From Echinarachnius parma (Eukaryota > Echinodermata > Echinoidea > Clypeasteroida > Echinarachniidae): DNA of 64,000 bases. Of the stretch, positions 1 through 8,700 are shown piece by piece. Both the position numbers and the translations under genes were made by a program. Location of the stretch: positions 62,001-126,000 of the forward strand of contig JBAMJV010003295.1 in NCBI GenBank assembly GCA_037951105.1. Direction: 5' to 3'. Each line of letters starts with the position of its first letter. The stretch's first letter is position 1. Below the pieces are notes generated by a model. The model saw only the letters and a program-made list of their open reading frames with translations. It searched no databases and was not told the origin of the DNA.

Positions 1-80
1 GGAACACTCTACCCGAGAGTATCGCCTCTGCCCCGTCTACAGATGCCTTCCGTCGCCATCTGCTGGAAAGTCGTGGCTAA
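1..80 (+). pseudogene. C-terminal tail of a LINE-type reverse transcriptase
   Basis: Read in the frame AAC ACT CTA from position 3, this gives NTLPESIASAPSTDAF followed by RRHLLESRG and a TAA stop at 78-80. The two preceding bases, GG, would complete a Trp codon. The pattern WN-x-LP-x(3)-V/I-x-A-x-S-x(3)-F-x(4)-L is the conserved end of ORF2 in many non-LTR retrotransposons (established knowledge). Only 26 codons lie in the window, so clade and intactness cannot be judged. The following AT-rich stretch is probably its 3' UTR. Confidence 0.6.
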
Positions 81-484
81 GATTGTCCTGAATACAGTCC
101 TTTCTGAACTTGTATATACGTTAATTTTGTTTGATTTATTTTATTTGTTTTTGTTTATAAATGAGTTTGGACTTGCAAGTAAGAATATGAACTATGCACG
201 TCGCGTATACACACACACACACAAAGTTTGCAAGAATCTTCAAGTTGAAGGAGGCAGACTATACAAGAAGAAGAAGAAGAAGAAGAACCATCACTGCACT
301 GACTATGTTCTGTTTGTGATGCGCAATAGTTCTAGCGCAGAGCGCGTATTGCGCTATCTTTCCATTCATGGTTACGCGCCTTAACAAACTAATGCGCACC
401 CAAATGCAAAACGCGCGCATCAAAGTGAATAATTAACCTGCTTTACATATTACACACGTGTAATTGTATGGAGAAAATAGTTAT
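81..484. other. AT-rich sequence after the LINE tail
   Basis: No supportable gene. It holds a short CA run (about 209-222) and a GAA-type run (about 268-287). The longest open frame is AT-rich and low in complexity and runs through both, so I treat it as chance. Confidence 0.5.
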
Positions 485-1137
485 TCGTATGGTTACAGTC
501 CGTTATTCCGAAGGTTCGTTATTCCGAAGGTTCGTTATTACGAAGGTTCGTTATTCCGAGGGTTCGTTCTTCCGAAGGTTCGCTATTCCTAAAACGAAAT
601 CGGGTTCGTTATTCCGAAGGTTCGTTTATCCGAAAAAAATATCGGGTTCGTTATTCCGAAGGTTCGTTATTCCGAAGGTTCGTTATTCCGAAGGTTCGTT
701 ATTCCGAAGGTTCATTAGTCCGAAAATAAAATAGGGTTCGTTAATCCGAAAATTAAATCAGGTTTGTTATAATACTATAATTTGTGTTTTGTTTATTTAA
801 TTTACAGCCGGCATTAAGCATACCCCTCCCCCTTTCCCTCCCTTGGCCAGACCAATCAAACATTTAAGTTTATTTTATCTCTTTATATGAAATTATAGCA
901 TTATAACAAACCCAAATTCATTTTCGGATTAACGAACCCGATTTTATTTTAGGAATAGCGAACCTTCGGAATAACGAACCCTCGGAATAACGGTCCTTCG
1001 GAATAACGAACCTTCGGAATAACGAACCCTATTTCATTTTAGGATTAACGAACCCTCAGGTATACGAAATTTGCGTGTTAGGAATAACGATCCTTCGGAA
1101 TAAAGAACCTTCGGAATAACGAACCTTCGGAATAACC
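485..1137. repeat. Foldback element with tandem-repeat arms
   Basis: The left arm (about 485-745) is a tandem array of a 15-16-bp unit, GGTTCGTTATTCCGAA, with spacers such as AAAACGAAATCG. The right arm (about 925-1137) is the same unit in reverse complement, TTCGGAATAACGAACC. The core of about 180 bp carries no ORF. Inverted arms made of direct repeats around a short core are the hallmark of FB-type foldback elements (established for Drosophila FB); assignment to that class is inference. Frames such as GSLFRRFVIPK across the repeats are artefacts of the repeat. Confidence 0.8.
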
Positions 1138-2392
1138 ATGCGCACCCATTCGTATACATTACACATACAGCCAGTGCAGTGCACACCGCGGCCGATTAAT
1201 GACGAATTAGTTTCACGACCACAGAAGGACAACGATGCACAATCTGCACCATTGTCGGAATTTTTAAATTCGAATACCGCTACGTTATACATGAAATGCA
1301 TCTCTAGAATATTCTTTGGAACTTATTGATATTCACGGGTAAAAATATGCTGTATTTCTTTTTAAATAACTCTTAGAGAAATCTCGTCGAGCATCTTTCG
1401 CAGGCTAAAACAAGACCTCTGTTCGCAGGGAAGTTTTATAACACGCATCTCTATGGGCTCAATATGATCACCCAGCGTCTATGACGTCATTCATGGTATA
1501 GCATTTACTATACCATGAATGACGTCACGTATAGCACATTTTTCTCCATGGGCATTACTATGTTTGGTCACATGACGCTATGTAGACCAATCACTGAACA
1601 GGATCTCATTAATGTAGGATATAATGAAATCTATAAACCTGAATCAAAGCCGGGATTTCACTATACCTTTAAGAAACGCGCGACTGATTTCGTATTATGA
1701 ATAGTGACCCTTACGAGTAGTGACCGTCAATAAGAGCTATGCATATCGACCCTAATGCATAGCGATCGTATCCCTCTTCATACCGGACACTTAATAATAA
1801 GGATGATTATATCCTTTTAAATCAACCATTTGATAACAAAAATACAAGAAGTGGAAATATGTGACCGTGTCTGCGACATAGTGTAGTAGGATTACTCTTG
1901 CTTATTTAAATGATTTGTTTGGTCGCATGTTTTCACAAGTGACTGCACATGGTTCAAATCCACTTGTGAAAACTTTACAGTAGTGTTTTGCTGATTTTTA
2001 GTAAGGAATTTTATCTGCAAACAAGTCTAGTACCAGGAGCTCTGGACGCTGAAACCCCCAATGTTCTTGATAATAATAATAGTAATGATGATGTAACATT
2101 TATGAAAAGTCTACAGTTTTTGCATTGCTGCTTTTGAATATATTGTATTCCAAGTCTACAAATGGCTTTTAATAGTAGTTAAATCCAACTTAGATTTAAG
2201 TTCAACTGTTGTGAAACACCCCCAGGAGTTCTGGAGCCCCTTGAGAATGGTTGAATTAATTTTATTCGGCCGATTACCTCATCAGACAGCAGGATGCAGT
2301 GATTGTGTCGACTGTCGAGCAAAGACAAACAAAATAATTATATACCGTAACTTTCACTTGTTTAATGATGTGATATTTAAATTATTACACAG
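1138..2392. other. Non-coding sequence upstream of first SRCR exon
   Basis: No exon recognised. From about 2246 the sequence resembles the stretch before the third SRCR exon (about 7165-7260): shared TTTTATTCGG, CAGACAG-AGGATG and TGATTGTGT blocks. This part is therefore an intron duplicated together with the exon. Confidence 0.5.
1482..1527. repeat. 20-bp-arm perfect hairpin
   Basis: TGACGTCATTCATGGTATAG at 1482-1501 is followed by a 6-nt loop and its exact reverse complement at 1508-1527. The arm starts with the CRE-like palindrome TGACGTCA. Whether it is a mini-foldback remnant or a regulatory site cannot be told. Confidence 0.85.
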
Positions 2393-2701
2393 TTCGCCTG
2401 CAGGATGGGAATAGTATCAATGAAGGTCGAGTTGAGGTTTATTCCAACGGCACTTGGGGAACCGTCTGCGATGATCGCTGGGATAAGCAGGATGCGGACG
2501 TTGTCTGCAAAAGTCTTGGTTTTCCAGCTGCTGAGGCCGCACTGAGTAGCGCAGCGTTTGGCCCAGGCACCGGTCATATTCTACTGGATGGTGTTCGTTG
2601 TACCGGGAATGAATCCGCCATCTTTGCTTGTGACAACTGGGGTCCTGGTATCCATAACTGTGGCCATGAACATGATGCAAGTGTCATATGTTCACACAAA
2701 G
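2393..2701 (+). CDS. SRCR domain exon 1 of 3
   Basis: 309 nt, phase 1 at both ends, acceptor ACACAG and donor GTAAAT. The product reads VRLQDGNSINEGRVEVY, then GTWGTVCDDRWD, VVCKSLGF, FGPGTG, LLDGVRCTGNE and NCGHEHDASVIC. Six cysteines are present and the positions of C1 and C4 of group B are N and F. The one-exon-per-domain symmetrical 1-1 layout allows domain gain without breaking frame. Confidence 0.9.
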
Positions 2702-5700
2702 GTAAATAGGGAGAAAATGACAATAGAACAAGACATACATTTATTATACATTTGTCATTTCCCATATCTAACCAGAAGGGTTATTGTTATTTGATTGAAG
2801 GCTGAATCAATTTTTGTAATAAGTATCAGTATTTCACAACATGGTTAAGACAGTGGCGAAGATTGGAAAAAGTTTAGGTACTAAAAAAAAAAGTAATACA
2901 TTAGTCGTGCCTCCCAATTCGAGGCATGTAATAAAAATGATATACAGACTTAAAGATGAAGAAGTACAGTCAAAATACTAAATGAAAGAGTTATAGTTGC
3001 ATAATTCGATCTTAAAGGTAGTTCAGATTCGTCAAATCAGATGCGCGGCGCCATCTTGCGTACGCGTTGCGCACGGTGCGTAATGCACGTTAGTTCAGTG
3101 TCATGCGGTGCGCGCAAACTAGTCTAGTTCAAAATGGCGACCCGCTGTGTAGCATCCCCACGCTTGATGATCTTAAATATAGATTATAGTCGAAAATAAA
3201 AGGTAACATTCAGGACCAGCCAAAAAGTGGACAGATTGTGTAAAAGAGGACTGTGCTACTAGACGCATGTATACATTCCCTATTAACTCAAGCCAAAAGA
3301 TTGACCGAAGACAGGAAGATGTGGCAAGCCATTGTGAAACAGAAGCCATCACACATCCACTCTATGGTGTGGACGGCATTAGTCAAGTCAATACACATAC
3401 ATTGGACAACAAAGAGAGCTCTTTCGTTTAGCCCTTATAGCTATGACGTCATACAAATCTATTTTTTGAATTATCAAATTTGAACTTTATTTTCCAAAGG
3501 AGCATAACAAATAATGTCTAAATACCGAAAATCAATTGAATATGCTAAGTATTGGCTGAGATATGCCAATCCGAATGAATTGTTTGTCAATAGGCAGTCA
3601 GCGTTATAGTGCTCTGGTTCATAACCGAATGTACACGATAGAGGTCCCCGTTATTGAGACTAGCGACATATCACTAAACCGGTGGTGGCTAGCGCAAGCA
3701 AAAATGAAGGTTCATAAATCGTGAAAAAGTTCCAACTATCAAAAGTCCAAGACAATGAAAAACGGGAAAAGTTCCCCGAATAAGTGGTATCTTGTTTTAA
3801 TATTGACATAGTCCCGTGTGTTCAAACGCGTGTTGGTAAAAGGGAAACACAATCTGATAATAAAATGCAATGAGTAAGTCATTAGCCTAATAATTATATA
3901 AGAGTCCGTGAACGGTATTAATCAGTCTTGAACTTATGTACAGCACCACGAAGTTTACTTGCTTGAGACTGCAGAACAAACACAGTGTTACCACAGAATG
4001 AAACACACTGTGGTACATAGTGCTCATACCTCAGTGTGGTGGACTATGTGATTTTGGGACGTGTGGTAAATATGTGTTCTTACCACACTGTGGCAGTACC
4101 ACAGCGTTGACACACCGTGACCACACTGTGGTATTTCCACATGTGTTAAGAACACATATTTACCACACGTCCCAAAATCACATACCGTAGTCCACCACAC
4201 TATATTCACATAGTCACCTCAAAAAAAATTCCACATAGTTACCACACTGTGATACACACCACACAGTGTAACACACTGTGGTACACACCACACAGATCAC
4301 TCACTGTACTCTGACTCGTACTGGTCTACTTGAATTGGATATCCTAAGTGCAATCTGGCTTCGCCAAGTTAGGATTATTTCCATAGTAAACATATTGTAT
4401 ATTACTACATGTGAGGTATATTAAACAATGGTCATGAAAAAAGTCAACACCAAAACATGTGTATCCCAAGAAAACAGGGGGCAAAGTTTTTCTTGATAAT
4501 TCTTACATAAAACACTCATAATTAAGCTAAAATTGACACATACAAAATATAGAATATTACCACAAATGTATTATTTTTTCATATTTGGTGATTTTTTGTT
4601 GAAAAAATCCGCTAATCCAAACGTCAGTGTTGATAACACAGTGATTCATTGTATCACAATGTGGTAACACTATGACCACATGCTATACACATAGTGGGCT
4701 GGTGGCAATTATAATACGCTGTGTAAACTGTATGAATATGTGAGTAGTGTGTGGTAATCCATGCATGAGACTCAACACTGTGAACACACTGTCACACAGC
4801 AATTCATTGAATCACACTGTGGCAACATTACGATTATATGATATACACATAGTGGACTAGATGACACACTGTGGTAAATATGTGTTAAATTGTGGACACT
4901 GTGTTGGAATATGTGATAACTGTGTGGTAATACATGGTGTATGAGACCCAACACTGTGAACACACTGTGTTACACAGAAATTCATTGAATCACACTGTGG
5001 CAACACTATGATCACATGATATACACATAGTGGACTAGATGACACACTGTGGTAAATATGTGTTAAGTTGTGGACACTGTGTTGGACTATGTGATTATTG
5101 TGTGGTAAACCACATAGTATGAAACTCAGCACTGTGATAACACTGTGAACACACCATTTCCACATACATTACACAGAATTGACTATGTGAACATAGTGTG
5201 GTAACCGTGTGGTAACACCGAACGTCAAAAGAACGTGATTTTGAATAGTCGTTAGCTTGCAAGATAGAGTTAGATATAAGTGCCCAGATTCTTGCGTGAT
5301 GAATGACGCCTGTTCATGTAATAAGGTCATTTGTTTCTTCTTCAAAATCTGAATTTCACGAGATTGCGAAAACTTGGAAATGATTTCTTATTAAAATGTA
5401 ATGCATACTTTATAGCGTATTTTCACATTGATGCAAAACTTAGTGAAAAACTTACAACACAATTTTCGATAGAGCCAATATAAATACAGGTGTTATCTTT
5501 AATGAATACTTTGAATACTCCAATTGTGAAAATAAATTACCCACATTACAATATTTCATCTTGGTGTGATTATGATGTCGGGCAAGCACATATATTCTAT
5601 GGGAAAAAGACCGAATGTAAAATCTTATCTTGCACGAACTTGTTTTATTTAATTTTAAACTTTGCTAATTTTATCATTACCCAGTTCGCCTTCAGGGTGG

Positions 5701-8700
5701 GAATAGTATCAATGAGGGTCGAGTAGAGGTTTATTACGAAGGAACCTGGGGAACTGTCTGTGATGATGGTTGGGACATCGATGATGCGACCGTTGTCTGC
5801 AGAAGCCTTGGTTTCCCAGCAGCCGAGTCCCCAATGAGTAGCGCAGCATTTGGCCCAGGCACCGGTTACATTCTACTGGATGATGTTCGTTGTACCGGGA
5901 ATGAATCAGCCATCTTTGATTGTGACTACAGGGGAGCTGGTATCCATAACTGTGGGCATGAACATGATGCAAGTGTCATGTGTTTACATTCAGGTAAATA
6001 AGGAGAAACAAAAACAACAACTCATAACACAGTAACTGGACATTTATTACGGTTTCCCATATATAACTTACCAATATAACATAATACTGTGCGGCTTAAA
6101 TGCTGAATTATGTTAAAGGGGTAGTTCAGTTTTGGTATAGAGGGCGCTTCAAAAAATATTTGTTTCTGACGTTATGGAAAACTGAGTGTTAAATTTGGAC
6201 GAGCACACAATTTTAATGTCATAATAAATTTTGTTTCATCAATATCGGTTCAGAGATGGCTGAAATATCCAATATACCTTTCGAGCATGGTAGATTTATA
6301 GCTATTAGTTGTAATGTTATGGTGCAGGTTTAGTTACTAACATTCAGTTACCAAAACTGCACTACCCCTTTAGGTAATATTATAAAACATATCAAGGTTT
6401 CTAAATACACGTGTGATCTCGAATAAATTACTTTGACAATTTCATTTTGTTAAGATGAATTATAAAAAGTATGTAACCTAGTAGTGCAGAATATCGAAAT
6501 TCCTATCTCTTTTTCAAATGTTTTTTTTTTAAATTTCTTTACAAGTGAATGCTCCTAGTACAAACACACTAACTTATTCAGACTCCAAAGCAGCTATTCG
6601 CTAATTTTTAGTAATGAATGTTAACGTGCAAGCCCGGGGGGGGGGGGGGGGGGGGGAGGGGGAGGGGGTCACTCTCATATACAAGTTCTACCCACCCGTG
6701 TCCATCAACTTCTGAAATGGACCCTAATTGGCAAAAATGGCGTATCGCACCTTGTAAACAATTGACCGTAATGGGCAAAAGTGGCGTATCGCACCTTTTA
6801 AAAAAAATGGACCCTAATGGCGTATCTGCATGCACACATATATTACAGCCACTCCGCTGAGATAAAAATCGTTAAAAACCTAGTACCAAGCTACAGTAGC
6901 TGAAAAGGCACCCTTTTTGTAGAATATTGTCGAAACCTGTGAACCTGAAAAGGTACCCTTTTTTAGGTTTTAGTGCAATCAGTACATGAAAAATACCCCT
7001 TTTTAAGGAAAACGTCGACGACGCCGTATACTGTAGCTGAAAAATATACCCTTTCGACGTTTTTTTTTTGCACGCGGGTGCGTAGCCACTAATGTCGGGA
7101 GTGACTCCCCGGGCGTGCAAGTCGAGTGCCAGACAGAGCGCTTTGGTAGAGGTTATGCAGTTCCCTTGAACATTTTGGACGTTATTTTATTCGGACAATT
7201 AACTCAACAGACAGGAGGATGGTGTGATTGTGTTGTCGAGCAGACACGACAATTATACGATGACAAGAAGACGACATCTCAAGAACGTGACATGTCAACC
7301 GGCCAGAATCTGTCTCCATTTAAAAAAGATATCTGTTATCTCATTATACACAGTTCGCCTTCAAAATGGGAAAAATATAAATGAGGGTCGAGTAGAGGTT
7401 TATTACTACGGCACTTGGGGAACCGTCTGCGATGATCGCTGGGATAGGAAGGATGCGGGCGTTATCTGCAGAAGTCTTGGTTTCGCCGGTATCGATGTCC
7501 TACTCCCTACCGCAGAATTTGGACCAGGAACAGGATACATTCTACTGGATGATGTGCATTGTACCGGGAATGAATCAACCATCTTTGATTGCGCACATGC
7601 TGGTATTGGGGTACATAACTGTATTCACGACCAAGACGTTGGACTTAGATGTTCACTTTTAGGTATAATAAAAACAGAAAAAACATGTAAACAAATATCA
7701 GTATAATATGGGCCCGGGACGTTTTCCGTTTAATATAGCCATTCAGAAGGGGTAACGTCGATAATCATTGTGTTTATAATAGCCTCTGACCATCACGAAC
7801 ATGGAGAGGGTTTCAGGGGCGAACGATAGACAGAGATTGGCTCCTAGCTCAGTCGTTAGAGCACCGGTCTAGCAATCCGGAGGTCTCGGGTTAGAATCCT
7901 GGGGAAACCCAATATTCTTGATATTTCTTTCATTTATGCTATATATATTTTGGTCAGTTTCTCTTTCTTTTAAATAGTAAGTAATATGCATACACAACAA
8001 ATACTACAACATTAAAGTATATAGTTCATAAATGCGAACCCCATACTAATTTCCGAAATCTAATGGAAGAAAACAAACATAAAAACAACTAACAGGGGAC
8101 CCAGAAGCATTGAAGGAAAATAGCAATTTTTTTAAAGGTTGATTAATAGTGTACCTTTGTAATCTGATATGGGCAATAAGTAATGTGAGCAAAGCTGTTT
8201 ACAAAACTCATTACACTGACTGTTTACACAGTTATAACTTTCCATTGCATTGTGTTTCAGAGGTAGCGAATGACAGCTCATCAATCATCATTAGCATCAC
8301 AACCACCGTCGTTGTCTCCGCTACGTTGGCGTTGATATCCATCTTTGTTTGCCGAAAGCTAAGGCGTGGACAACAATTGGAACCCTATGAAAGACACTTG
8401 GAGCCTTATGCCTTGAGCGGACCCACGCTTCCTCCACGAAACCAACGGACGATTGGCGTGGGGCTTCCGCAGGTTCCAAACGGAAATAATGCGGACGGCG
8501 AAGGAAACAACCGAGGCAACCACTATCCCATCGTGGAACAACCTTCAGAGGATAGCGGCGTGTATGAAGACATCCCAGACGTGAGTTCGAATATATCGTC
8601 TATTTTCTACCTGTTATGTGTAATGTATAGACCAACATATCCGTTGGGCGGGGGGGGGGGGGGGGGCTTTCTTCAATAATACAGTCAACCTGTCCTATTG

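Noticed and set aside
468..734. ORF of repeated GSLFRRFVIPK units
   Set aside because: It is the translation of the 15-16-bp repeat; the opposite arm encodes the same on the other strand.
3975..5215. CRISPR-like array
   Set aside because: Repeats are short, irregular and palindromic without constant spacers, in an animal genome with no cas genes.
6608..6860. Pro- or Gly-rich ORFs near poly-G tracts (also near 20600, 26100, 32400, 35400, 57600)
   Set aside because: Homopolymer translations; tract length may also be unreliable.
7224..7706. 160-codon ORF as a stand-alone SRCR protein
   Set aside because: Its first 43 codons are intron before the AG at 7352-7353; both splice sites and equal exon size show it is one exon of a longer gene.
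7839..7912. Functional tRNA-Ala gene
   Set aside because: Acceptor stem does not pair, B box is mutated and flanks are shared with a second copy; a SINE fits better.
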